Positions 16,592-23,850 of a stretch of 64,000 nucleotides of DNA are shown piece after piece. The position numbers and the translations under genes were made by a program. Numbering within the stretch: the first letter of the stretch is position 1; every line of letters begins with the position of its first letter. This DNA comes from Companilactobacillus baiquanensis (GTDB lineage Bacteria; Bacillota; Bacilli; Lactobacillales; Lactobacillaceae): NCBI RefSeq assembly GCF_003946605.1, contig NZ_RHOQ01000001.1, positions 248,001 to 312,000 of the forward strand. Reading direction: 5' to 3'. Below the pieces are notes generated by a model that saw nothing but the letters and a program-made list of their open reading frames with translations, was not told the DNA's origin and ran no database searches.

Positions 16592-16620
16592 TTGACTATT
16601 GTCGGACACCCTAGTATAGT
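16592..16620 (+). promoter_or_regulatory. Strong sigma-A promoter for the 43-residue ORF
   Basis: TTGACT, exactly 17 bp, TATAGT: the closest match to the sigma-A consensus in this part of the window. An aaggaggtg ribosome site follows 57 bp downstream. Confidence 0.8.
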
Positions 16621-16676
16621 AACCACTATCGCTACCTCTTAGAGATATAACTTTGTAAGAAGGAGGTGTGAATAAT

Positions 16677-16808
16677 ATGAAATATAGAATTCTATTAAAT
16701 ACTAATGATCAATTATTCACAGCAATTGATGTTAAAAATAGCAATAACTTTGGTAACGGTACAACCATTGAAAAAGCTATTACTGATTTAAAAACTAAAG
16801 TTGCTTAA
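16677..16808 (+). CDS. 43-residue protein, unknown
   Basis: A small ORF with a near-perfect promoter, a strong AGGAGGTG site eight bases before the ATG, and its own strong terminator, so it is very probably translated. The protein starts MKYRILLNTNDQLFTAID, continues through a Gly/Asn-rich turn (NSNNFGNGTT), and ends in a helix-like IEKAITDLKTKVA. It has no cysteine, signal peptide or double-glycine leader, so it does not look like a standard bacteriocin. It faces the unfamiliar ABC operon and shares its terminator. The function is unknown. Confidence 0.65.
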   Translation: MKYRILLNTNDQLFTAIDVKNSNNFGNGTTIEKAITDLKTKVA

Positions 16809-16830
16809 CCAATGACTATAAGAGAGTCTA

Positions 16831-16871
16831 AAAAGGCACTGTCAGATTAATTTCTGACAGTGCCTTTTTTT
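16831..16871. terminator. Strong bidirectional terminator
   Basis: Perfect stem AAAAAGGCACTGTCAGA / TCTGACAGTGCCTTTTT with a six-base loop. The stop codon of the leftward gene at 16847 lies inside the hairpin. Confidence 0.93.
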
Positions 16872-17359
16872 AGTGGTAAAGCATATTTGATCATAGATTT
16901 ATTATTGGATACTAGGAAATAAAATTTGCCATTCTCAAGAGCTTTATTATTTCTGAAGGAAACTTTAGCAGTCATCTCTTTTCCGTCAGCGTATTTCTTC
17001 ATATCAAATTTTCGATTGTCTTGATCAGTTATCGCTTTATTATAATGCTGACTGAACACATAAGGACTAGCGATCCACATATTCTCGTAAAAATTATCAC
17101 TACTTTTCATACCATAGAATCCTGGACCAGTTTGTTTGATATTTAGCGTTACGATAATGGAATCTCGATCAGAAAAAATATCTACAACTTTGAATTCAAC
17201 GTTATTAGCCGTTATTTTTTTGTTTTTAACAATACTTATTTCTCTAGTATTGTAATATTCAGCGTTAATTTTTTGATATTGTAATGTTAAAAAAATAAGA
17301 GTAATCATTGAAATGGTGAACAGCAGAATCACTTTTAGATGATTATGATATTTTTTCAT
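16847..17359 (-). CDS. Membrane-anchored protein of the ABC operon, unknown
   Basis: A 170-residue protein with one N-terminal transmembrane helix (about residues 9-28, LLFTISMITLIFLTLQY) and an extracytoplasmic domain predicted to be beta-rich. The pattern ITANNVEFKVVDIFSDRDSII resembles the DUF4352/DUF5067 immunoglobulin-like fold, but that is a guess. The start MKKYHNHLK is set by ggagga. A longer reading starts inside the ABC gene and lacks a site. It overlaps the end of the ATPase gene by 17 bp, so the two are translationally linked. It ends within the terminator hairpin. Confidence 0.7.
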   Translation of the reverse strand: MKKYHNHLKVILLFTISMITLIFLTLQYQKINAEYYNTREISIVKNKKITANNVEFKVVDIFSDRDSIIVTLNIKQTGPGFYGMKSSDNFYENMWIASPYVFSQHYNKAITDQDNRKFDMKKYADGKEMTAKVSFRNNKALENGKFYFLVSNNKSMIKYALPLKKGTVRN

Positions 17360-17981
17360 GTATTCCTCCATTTTCAATACGGAAATGCTTTGTAGAGATT
17401 TTTTGTAAAAATTGAGCATCATGGGATGTTACTAGGAAAGTAGTTTTATTGGTATTAAAATCTTTAATGATTTTAACTAGTGATTCTATGCTTTCTTTAT
17501 CTAGAGCATTAGTCGGTTCGTCTAACACTATTAATTGATTTCTTCCCAATAGAGCTTGGGCAATTCCTACTTTCTGTTTCATACCTAAGGAAAATTTCTT
17601 AACTTTTTGATGAATGTTTTCTTTAAGACCTAGTAAAGTTAATAGTTGTGTAATGTCATTATTATTTACGTTGTCCTGCAGTCGAGCTAATAGTTTTAGA
17701 TTTTGAAACGCGGTCATATTTTCAAATAAACTAGGTCTTTCGATTAATATTCCTACACTGATGGGATATTTAATCTTGGGATTTATTATCTGCTGATCAA
17801 TTGAAATTTTACCGTCAATTTTTATCAAACCGAGAATAGCTTTTAAAATAATCGTTTTACCAGAACCATTGATCCCTTCAAATGTAACAATTTCTCCTTG
17901 GTCTATTTTGAGATTTACATTGTCGATTAAAAGCTGATCGTTTAATCTTTTATTCACTGCTTCTAGTTCTATAAATTTCAT
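17343..17981 (-). CDS. ABC transporter ATP-binding protein
   Basis: A 212-residue ATPase. Walker A is FEGINGSGKTIILKAIL (residues 34-50), the signature is FSLGMKQKVGIAQALL, Walker B is LIVLDEPTNALD, and the H-loop is LVTSHDAQFL. The sequence fits the BcrA/LanF branch that works with separate small permeases in peptide export or self-protection. The start follows the upstream permease stop directly, with agaggt inside that gene's end. Its partners are the two membrane proteins upstream. Confidence 0.9.
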   Translation of the reverse strand: MKFIELEAVNKRLNDQLLIDNVNLKIDQGEIVTFEGINGSGKTIILKAILGLIKIDGKISIDQQIINPKIKYPISVGILIERPSLFENMTAFQNLKLLARLQDNVNNNDITQLLTLLGLKENIHQKVKKFSLGMKQKVGIAQALLGRNQLIVLDEPTNALDKESIESLVKIIKDFNTNKTTFLVTSHDAQFLQKISTKHFRIENGGIHEKIS

Positions 17982-18677
17982 TTAATTTACCTCTAAAAAT
18001 TCTTTTTTAAATATTATTTTGTTGATCGAGACGGTGAATACAATCGTCAAGATGACCATAATAATGGATCTTACCAATATTCCTAGTAAACTTTTTGGCG
18101 TTACAAAGTAATAGATCAAAGAGTTAATTTTGATTTTTGATAAATAAAAGTCGAAGCAATTAATTCCAAATGCCGTTGTAAAGGCTATGATTTTGCTTCT
18201 TATTATTGTAAGGATAAATAATTCAACTAAAGATAGAAGAAGAAGGACAAGATAGACATAAAAATATAAAATCAAAATTTCAAATCTTGTTAAGATAAGA
18301 AGATTTCCAAGACCGCTTAAAGTTATTGTAAGTATCGAAGAACACATCCAAAGTAGCCAAATAATAAGTTGTATGAATCCTGTTCTAATGATTATTGAGA
18401 CAGTAATACTAGTTCTGGTTCGAGTGATCAAAAAATCATTCAGTCTAAATTTTTCGGTATTCAAACTAGCAATTAAAGAAATTGTGAATAATCCAAAACA
18501 TAGTGTGTAGGGACTAAATATGGAAGTTAAAAATTGTGACATATCAGCAGATTTTCTTAAAATAGTTAATTGTCCAAATGGTGATAAACCTATAACTATT
18601 GCAAGAACAGAAAATAGAATGATTGAACGATCATGGTAAATCAGGCTAAGCTGTTGTTTTAAAATTTTACCAAACAA
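17982..18677 (-). CDS. ABC transporter permease-like membrane protein
   Basis: A 231-residue protein with about six hydrophobic segments and few polar loops. The start is a TTG with aggaa upstream; the gene overlaps the preceding one by 11 bp. The hydrophobic pattern and place match the second permease of LanEG/BcrB-type exporters, although no sequence motif proves it. A stretch near residues 80-95 (FLITRTRTS) may be a coupling helix. The assignment rests on context with the ATPase. Confidence 0.7.
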   Translation of the reverse strand: MFGKILKQQLSLIYHDRSIILFSVLAIVIGLSPFGQLTILRKSADMSQFLTSIFSPYTLCFGLFTISLIASLNTEKFRLNDFLITRTRTSITVSIIIRTGFIQLIIWLLWMCSSILTITLSGLGNLLILTRFEILILYFYVYLVLLLLSLVELFILTIIRSKIIAFTTAFGINCFDFYLSKIKINSLIYYFVTPKSLLGILVRSIIMVILTIVFTVSINKIIFKKEFLEVN

Positions 18678-19470
18678 TTTTCCTGTTCCTTCCTATAAGT
18701 AATAGAAAAATACTCGAAAGTGAAAATATAATAGTCATGATAATTACAGTTGCGATATTTATTACACTAGGTGCGGTCTCTCTTAAAAAGTCAGATGGCA
18801 AAAAGCTAACAAAATGAGGAATTTTTATAAAAATATTTAATATCAATATAGAGATCTGAAGAAGTAAAGTTGAAAGAAGAGATAAAAATTTCCCTTTGAT
18901 CCATATAGAAAATGAACAAGTTAAGACTGCAAATAAGCCTCCCCAAAATGAGGTTAGTAAAATGGAAAAAATTCCATGCATTAGTGGATGTTGATAATAT
19001 AAGTCAACAAAAAGCGTATTTTCGTTTATTATTAATAAATTTTCATTGATGAGAAAATCAGGTCTTATATTAGGTATAAAAAGAAAATAAGTTAGAAAAT
19101 TGGTAACTAGGGGAATAATTGCCGAAACGAATCCGCCAATAAATGCTGCTGATGCGTAAGAAAAGACAATTTTATTCAAATTAAATTTATTTCTAAGATA
19201 AAAAATGAATCCGGAATCTAGATCTTCTTTTAAGATAAGTGATGTTGGTATGCTGGCTATTAGTGGCAATAGTATATAAAAAATAATTGGTTCAAAATTA
19301 AAAGGATCCACTGAAAACCATCTAGTGTATGGAGATTCTAGAAATGTATTACCAAATTTTAAAATTGGAGTGAGTGATTGTACTATTTGAAGACCGGAGA
19401 GGATTAAACTAATACCTAATGAGATCAGGGCCAATCGCTTAACAATCCGCATTTTTAAGTAATTTATCAT
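18667..19470 (-). CDS. ABC transporter permease-like membrane protein
   Basis: A 267-residue protein with about six transmembrane segments; residues 13-33, 62-80, 103-127 and 157-185 are the clearest. It starts the four-gene leftward operon, with agaaggac before its ATG. It has no strong motif. Together with the next membrane protein and the ATPase it makes a complete two-permease exporter of the kind used in bacteriocin immunity or antibiotic-peptide resistance. A palindrome TATCATATGATA lies 55 bp upstream. Confidence 0.7.
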   Translation of the reverse strand: MINYLKMRIVKRLALISLGISLILSGLQIVQSLTPILKFGNTFLESPYTRWFSVDPFNFEPIIFYILLPLIASIPTSLILKEDLDSGFIFYLRNKFNLNKIVFSYASAAFIGGFVSAIIPLVTNFLTYFLFIPNIRPDFLINENLLIINENTLFVDLYYQHPLMHGIFSILLTSFWGGLFAVLTCSFSIWIKGKFLSLLSTLLLQISILILNIFIKIPHFVSFLPSDFLRETAPSVINIATVIIMTIIFSLSSIFLLLIGRNRKIVW

Positions 19471-19524
19471 TAAATATTGTCCTTCTTAGAATATATTTTG
19501 AAAATAAATATCATTAACAAAATG

Positions 19525-19536
19525 TATCATATGATA
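19525..19536. repeat. Palindrome upstream of the ABC exporter operon
   Basis: TATCATATGATA, a perfect 12-bp palindrome 55 bp before the start of the leftward operon. A regulator site is possible, but AT-rich palindromes can occur by chance. Confidence 0.35.
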
Positions 19537-19696
19537 TAACTTAATCATAATTTAAATGATAATAAAACTAGATTGTGACACTATATAATTACATATGTTC
19601 ATATCTTTTGAAACTAAATTTACTTGGTAATGGCAACGCTTTAAAATGGTGCTGAATTGGGTTTTTCAATGTAATTTTATGGTGTACACTGGATAA

Positions 19697-19785
19697 GTAA
19701 GTTCTATTTAATTATTTTGAACTACAAATTTGATTCATAATATGAAGAAGATGTAGTTATCCATTGGGAGTAACTATATTTTTTT
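19697..19785 (+). promoter_or_regulatory. Attenuator-like leader of the importer operon
   Basis: Four segments can pair in exclusive ways. Segment 1 (19700-19704, AGTTC) pairs with segment 2 (GAACT of 19719-19726). Segment 2 (AACTACA) also pairs perfectly with segment 3 (19752-19758, TGTAGTT). Segment 3 (TAGTTATCC, 19754-19762) also pairs with segment 4 (19767-19776, GGAGTAACTA), and this last hairpin runs into a T tract, as in an intrinsic terminator. The 2:3 pairing would be the antiterminator. The signal sensed is unknown. Confidence 0.6.
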
Positions 19786-19803
19786 CGGTCTACGGAGGGA
19801 AGT

Positions 19804-20580
19804 ATGAATTCGAAAGGGAAGAAGAATTATTGGCTGATTACCATTGCAACTTGGTTACTTATCTTTGTTGCTTGGCAAATTGCCACGTCATTTAGAATGG
19901 TTCCAGAAATACTGTTACCGAGTCCAGAGAAAGTTGTTTCAACTTTTGTAAAATTGAGTGAATATGGATATAACGGTATACCGCTTTGGCAACACTTTTT
20001 GATAACAATGGCGAGATTATTGAGTGCCGTTTTTTTGGCTATTGTTACAGCAATTCCGTTAGGTTTGATCAGTGGGAGGATCAAAATTGTTTATTCAATA
20101 TTTGATTCAATAATCCAGTTTATAAGACCAATCCCACCACTTGCGTACTACACTATTTTGATTTTGTGGGTCGGTATTGGAGAGACATCTAAAGTAGTTC
20201 TGTTGTATTTGGCAGCTTTTGCTCCCATTTATTTAGCTTGTATATCAGGGGTAAATCGTGTTAAGGACGATTATATTAAAAGTGCTGAATCTTTAGGCGC
20301 TAGTTCCAAACAAGTTTTCTTTCATGTAATTTTTCCGTCAGCATTGCCAGATATATTTACTGGGATCAGAACAGCAGTCGGTATGGCATATACGACTGTT
20401 GTCGCTGCTGAAATGGTAGCTGCTACATACGGAATAGGATGGATGATTATTAACGCTTCCAAATATCTAAAGAGTGATGTTATGTTTGTTGGAATCATTA
20501 TTTTAGGTATAACCGGAGTTGTTTTAGATCAAATTTTAAAATATATTGAAAGAAAGATCGTCTTTTGGAGTGGCCGCTAA
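19804..20580 (+). CDS. ABC importer permease (TauC/SsuC type)
   Basis: A 258-residue permease of the nitrate/sulfonate/taurine importer family with six predicted transmembrane helices. The EAA-type loop that contacts the ATPase is DYIKSAESLGASSKQVFFHVIFPSALPDIFTGI (residues about 159-191). LLPSPEKVVSTFVKL near the N-terminus is typical of the family. ggaggg precedes the ATG. It is first in a three-gene operon behind a probable attenuator. Substrates of relatives include sulfonates, taurine, thiamine precursors and riboflavin, and I cannot choose among them. Confidence 0.87.
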   Translation: MNSKGKKNYWLITIATWLLIFVAWQIATSFRMVPEILLPSPEKVVSTFVKLSEYGYNGIPLWQHFLITMARLLSAVFLAIVTAIPLGLISGRIKIVYSIFDSIIQFIRPIPPLAYYTILILWVGIGETSKVVLLYLAAFAPIYLACISGVNRVKDDYIKSAESLGASSKQVFFHVIFPSALPDIFTGIRTAVGMAYTTVVAAEMVAATYGIGWMIINASKYLKSDVMFVGIIILGITGVVLDQILKYIERKIVFWSGR

Positions 20581-21584
20581 TGAAAAAAATAGTTAAGCTT
20601 CTTACTCTTTTAGTAGTTTTTTTATTGTTATCTGGGTGTACTAGTAGTACAAACGATAAGAAAACCACTGAAGTTAGAATTGGAATTTTACAAGTTCCAA
20701 ATGATGTAGCCGCTTCAAGACAATTAAAATATATAAGTAATTATTTTGATCAAGAGCATATTAAAGTAAAATATATAATTTTTGATTCTGGTGTCGACGC
20801 TAATAAAGCTTTGATTTCAGGAGATATAGATTTTGCAACTATGGGGGATACTAATGCCGTCGTAGCATTGACCTCAAAAATTGATGCAAAATTAGTCTGG
20901 GTTAATGATGTTTTAGGAAATAATGAAGGTCTCGTAGTTAGAAATGGCAGTGGTATTAAGGATTTTGACGATTTGGCTGGTCAAAAAATAGCTACCCCAT
21001 TTGCATCAACTTCGCATTACAGTTTAATGATGACTTTAAAAAAACATCACTTATTGAATAAAGTCTCATTGTTGGATATGGATACACAAGATATTGTTGC
21101 AGCTTGGAATAGAGGAGATATTTCGGCGGCTTATACTTGGCAGCCTACTTTAACGCCAATGTTGAAAAACGGTCATTTTTTAATAACTAGTGAAAATCTA
21201 CGTGATCAAAATCGCATAACCGCCAATGTGACTCTAGTTAGAGGTGGATTTGAACGAAAGAATCCCAAACTAGTTTCAGGATTATTGCAACAATTGAATA
21301 AAGCTCATATTGAGATGCAAAAAGATCCTAATATTACTATTAAGGCTGCCTCTAAACAGATGGATCTTAGTTATTCAGAAGCTAAGTCACAAATTGGTAC
21401 TTCAAAATGGCTGACTTCAAAACAGATGGTTGATGATAAATTTCTCAGTGAAACATTTCCTGAACAACTTTATATAACTGGTAAATTTATGTCTCAACAA
21501 CAAACAATTGACCATGCACCAAGTAAAAAAGAGATAAATGACTTTATAGCAGATAAATATGTGAACGAATTGGGGGATGATTAG
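20580..21584 (+). CDS. Substrate-binding lipoprotein (NMT1/TauA-like)
   Basis: A 334-residue extracellular solute-binding protein. The signal peptide MKKIVKLLTLLVVFLLLSGC ends in a lipobox, so Cys20 is lipid-anchored. The mature part follows the NMT1/SsuA pattern: VRIGILQVPNDVAA, VDANKALISGDIDFATMGDTNAVVAL, LAGQKIATPFASTSHY and DISAAYTWQPTLTPML. The start overlaps the permease stop by one base (TAATGA). It delivers a small organic substrate to the permease. The tryptophan in AYTWQP and the serine-rich FASTSHY segment are consistent with an anionic ligand, but that is a guess. Confidence 0.88.
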   Translation: MKKIVKLLTLLVVFLLLSGCTSSTNDKKTTEVRIGILQVPNDVAASRQLKYISNYFDQEHIKVKYIIFDSGVDANKALISGDIDFATMGDTNAVVALTSKIDAKLVWVNDVLGNNEGLVVRNGSGIKDFDDLAGQKIATPFASTSHYSLMMTLKKHHLLNKVSLLDMDTQDIVAAWNRGDISAAYTWQPTLTPMLKNGHFLITSENLRDQNRITANVTLVRGGFERKNPKLVSGLLQQLNKAHIEMQKDPNITIKAASKQMDLSYSEAKSQIGTSKWLTSKQMVDDKFLSETFPEQLYITGKFMSQQQTIDHAPSKKEINDFIADKYVNELGDD

Positions 21585-22325
21585 ATGGAAAAAATTATTG
21601 AGGTTAAGGATCTGACTTTAACTTATGAAAATGATGATAAGCCAACTTTAAATTCCTTAAATTTGGATATTGAGCGTGGCGAAATTGTTACTGTTATTGG
21701 AAAGTCTGGATGTGGTAAAAGTACATTACTAAATACTATTGCTGGCTATTTAGAACCAACTTCTGGGGAAGTTTTATTAAATGGCGAGCCAGTCAGTGGA
21801 CCTAATTGGAAATTAGGAGTTGTTTTTCAAAATAATGCCTTATACCCTTGGCTAAATGTTGCTGACAATATTGGCTTTGGACTTAAAATGAGACATTTTG
21901 ATAAAGAAACGATCGATAAAAGAGTAACCACCCTGCTGGAACAAGTTCAATTGACTGATAAAAGAAAAGACTATGTATTTTCTTTATCCGGAGGAATGAG
22001 ACAAAGAGTCGCAATTGCACGTGCTTTAGCTAATCAGCCGCAGTTGGTAATGTTTGACGAATCCTTTGGAGCATTAGACGAGTTCACTCGTAATGATATT
22101 CATGATGTTATTTTAGGATTATGGAAATCTTTAAACTTAACTTTCTTTATAATTACTCATGATATTGATGAAGCTATTAAATTGGGAAATCGTATCATGA
22201 TCATGACACCAGATAAAACATCACAATTAAAAGTAGTCCAAAATCCGTATTTTAATATAAATTCAGATAATATCGATTCGAATTATATGAAATTTAAAAA
22301 TAGTATTTTGAAACAAATAATATAG
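21585..22325 (+). CDS. ABC importer ATP-binding protein (TauB/SsuB type)
   Basis: A 246-residue ATPase. Walker A is VIGKSGCGKSTLLNTIAGY, the Q-loop is VVFQNNALYPWLNV, the signature is FSLSGGMRQRVAIARALA, Walker B is LVMFDESFGALDEFTR, and the H-loop is IITHDIDEAIKLGNR. The usual DEP of Walker B reads DES here, a mild substitution outside the catalytic Asp-Glu pair. It follows the binding protein with no gap and completes the importer. A bidirectional terminator closes the operon. Confidence 0.91.
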   Translation: MEKIIEVKDLTLTYENDDKPTLNSLNLDIERGEIVTVIGKSGCGKSTLLNTIAGYLEPTSGEVLLNGEPVSGPNWKLGVVFQNNALYPWLNVADNIGFGLKMRHFDKETIDKRVTTLLEQVQLTDKRKDYVFSLSGGMRQRVAIARALANQPQLVMFDESFGALDEFTRNDIHDVILGLWKSLNLTFFIITHDIDEAIKLGNRIMIMTPDKTSQLKVVQNPYFNINSDNIDSNYMKFKNSILKQII

Positions 22326-22340
22326 ATAGTTTCTTTACTT

Positions 22341-22388
22341 AAAAAAATAGGAGCAATAATCCAATTTTGGATTACTGCTCCTGTTTTT
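22341..22388. terminator. Bidirectional terminator
   Basis: Stem AGGAGCAATAATCCAA / TGGATTACTGCTCCT with flanking A and T runs. It serves the importer operon and the convergent YbaK/EbsC gene. Confidence 0.92.
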
Positions 22389-22400
22389 AATCAAAAATTT

Positions 22401-22910
22401 TTATTCGGGTTCGTTGACTGCAAAATCTCCAAATTTAGCATTAACAACTTTAGCTAAATCGTGAGGTTCGATCAATAGTGACTGTCCAAGTTTTCCGGCA
22501 GAGACGATAATTTTTTTGGATCTATCAGCCTCATCATCAAAATAAATTGGATAATTATGAAGTGAATGAATACCAACTGGACTATTGGCACCATGTTCAA
22601 ATCCACTAGTTTTAATGAGATCTTTCAAAGGGACCATACCAACCTTTTTGTTACCTGATATTTTAGCTAATTTCTTATAGCTTAAATGTTTATCCAAGGG
22701 GATCATACCGACTAAGGGACCGGTTTTGTTCCCAGTTAAAACTAATGTTTTGTATATTTTGTATCCATCTTGCATACTACCATCATGAACTAATTCTTGA
22801 GTATCACCATCAGCTTTTGTAGGAAAAGTCATAGCTGTATATTCGACTTTTTCCTTATCAAGAATTTTTTCGACTAATGTTTTTGAAACTTTTTTTTTCT
22901 TCTTACTCAT
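22401..22910 (-). CDS. YbaK/EbsC family Cys-tRNA(Pro)/aminoacyl-tRNA deacylase
   Basis: A 169-residue YbaK-type editing enzyme that hydrolyses wrongly charged tRNA, most often Cys-tRNA(Pro). Recognisable parts are KTLVLTGNKTGPLVGMIPLDKHLSYKKLAKISGNKKVGMV (conserved lysine and the KVxM-like strand) and the glycine-rich GFEHGANSPVGI, in which the family usually has GGxxP. A lysine-rich start (MSKKKKKVSKTLVEK) precedes the fold. The ATG is preceded by ggtgagg at a short distance, so an upstream GTG three codons earlier is possible. Confidence 0.85.
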   Translation of the reverse strand: MSKKKKKVSKTLVEKILDKEKVEYTAMTFPTKADGDTQELVHDGSMQDGYKIYKTLVLTGNKTGPLVGMIPLDKHLSYKKLAKISGNKKVGMVPLKDLIKTSGFEHGANSPVGIHSLHNYPIYFDDEADRSKKIIVSAGKLGQSLLIEPHDLAKVVNAKFGDFAVNEPE

Positions 22911-23058
22911 TTTCCTCACCAGATTAATAGATTACTGATTCAATCATAACAAAAGTCAGAACTTTTGAAAGTTTTTAAGCGCTAAATTAAAATAATAAGT
23001 AATATTTTAATAATTTGTTATATAATAACAACGTTTAATAGTTGAAGGAGCGAAAAGA

Positions 23059-23235
23059 ATGAGTTTTTTTAAACGCAACAAAAAGGATAATGATCCTATT
23101 CAAAATGATTTCAGTAGAATATCTCAAGAAATCAAAAAAAGCCCGGAAAAGTTATCAGAAGCACAAAGATTGTTTAAAGATAATGAATCTTTAAGAAAAG
23201 TTGCTGCTAAAGAAAAACTTAATCAAGAAAAGTAG
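23059..23235 (+). CDS. 58-residue charged protein, unknown
   Basis: A small, highly charged soluble protein beginning MSFFKRNKKDNDPIQNDF and continuing as a predicted amphipathic helix rich in K, E and Q (residues 20-58). gaaggagcg lies at the right place before the ATG, a TATAAT is at 23021-23026, and a terminator follows, so it is a convincing single gene. The MSFFKR start resembles other small lactobacillar proteins of unknown function. I assign no role. Confidence 0.65.
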   Translation: MSFFKRNKKDNDPIQNDFSRISQEIKKSPEKLSEAQRLFKDNESLRKVAAKEKLNQEK

Positions 23236-23254
23236 TCTTTAAATACTGTTATGG

Positions 23255-23291
23255 ATGCGTATTGATCATATTGATTAATGCGTATTTTTTT
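23255..23291 (+). terminator. Terminator after the 58-residue gene
   Basis: Stem ATGCGTATTGATCA / TGATTAATGCGTAT, paired throughout with several G-U pairs, loop TAT, then a T run. Confidence 0.8.
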
Positions 23292-23316
23292 ACAAAAAAA
23301 TTTATTATATTTATAA

Positions 23317-23333
23317 CTTATGGTTTCCATAAG
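23317..23333. promoter_or_regulatory. Perfect inverted repeat before the 133-residue gene
   Basis: CTTATGG-ttt-CCATAAG, 7-bp arms, 47 bp before the ATG and where a -35 box would be expected (a -10-like TATGAT is at 23342). A likely operator for an unknown regulator. Confidence 0.45.
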
Positions 23334-23379
23334 TAAAAATGTATGATATATTATAAAAAACAGAAATGAGGTGTTTTAA

Positions 23380-23781
23380 ATGGGAAAAACAATGGAAAGA
23401 AGTCAAGTATTAGAAACTAATGTATTCGTTGAAAGGTTTTTAACATATCGTGAAGTTTTCGTTGAGTATTTTAAAACGATGAGTCTAATTGAACGTGGAG
23501 AGGCTTTGACTCATGAGAATTATTCTCGTTTAACTCACAATTATGTAATAAACGTTAAACGATTCAGCCAGCTTTGCAATTCATATATAACTAAGTATCA
23601 TCTTGAGGGATCTAAAGTAGATCAGACTTTAAATAATTATTTCATTGAATTGATCAATGGTTTAGAGTGTATGGATGAAAAACACAATGTGCTCAATAAG
23701 GAACTATCAAATAAGGCACAAGATAAAATTAAAAAATGTGAATTTAACTTTATGGAAACAATTAGAGGATATATTAACTAA
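23380..23781 (+). CDS. 133-residue predicted helical protein, unknown
   Basis: A soluble protein with no recognisable motif; the sequence suggests four or five helices (for example ETNVFVERFLTYREVFVEYFKTM, and NYFIELINGLECMDEKHNVLNKEL). It has two cysteines and several Tyr/Phe at helix spacing, which would suit a small bundle. atgaggtg precedes the ATG. It has a private promoter region with a perfect inverted repeat and its own terminator, so it is regulated as a single gene. The function is unknown. Confidence 0.7.
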   Translation: MGKTMERSQVLETNVFVERFLTYREVFVEYFKTMSLIERGEALTHENYSRLTHNYVINVKRFSQLCNSYITKYHLEGSKVDQTLNNYFIELINGLECMDEKHNVLNKELSNKAQDKIKKCEFNFMETIRGYIN

Positions 23782-23804
23782 GACGCGAGAAACGTCTTTT
23801 TTTT
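23780..23804 (+). terminator. Short terminator
   Basis: AAGACG / CGTCTT stem with a seven-base loop and six further T. It overlaps the stop codon of the preceding gene. Confidence 0.75.
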
Positions 23805-23850
23805 ATTGTTAATTTTTAGTAACCTTAATAGTAATTACGGAGGAATTTTT

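Larger units (their letters stand above)
19471..19803. other. Divergent gap: ABC-exporter promoter side and importer leader
   Basis: A 333-bp region between two divergent transporter operons. It holds the palindrome TATCATATGATA (19525-19536), a TATAAT at 19584-19589, a weak cre-like TGGCAACGCTTTAA (19631-19644), a possible 16-codon leader ORF (19646-19696) and the attenuator-like hairpins 19697-19785, listed separately. Confidence 0.6.

Noticed and set aside
16677..16808. Classical bacteriocin precursor
   Set aside because: No double-glycine leader, no cysteines, no Gly-rich hydrophobic core and no immunity or processing gene.
19786..19803. TPP-riboswitch-like ending (ctacggaggga)
   Set aside because: The rest of a TPP aptamer (CTGAGA and the paired ACCTGATCTGG-type segment) is missing; this is simply the ribosome site of the permease.
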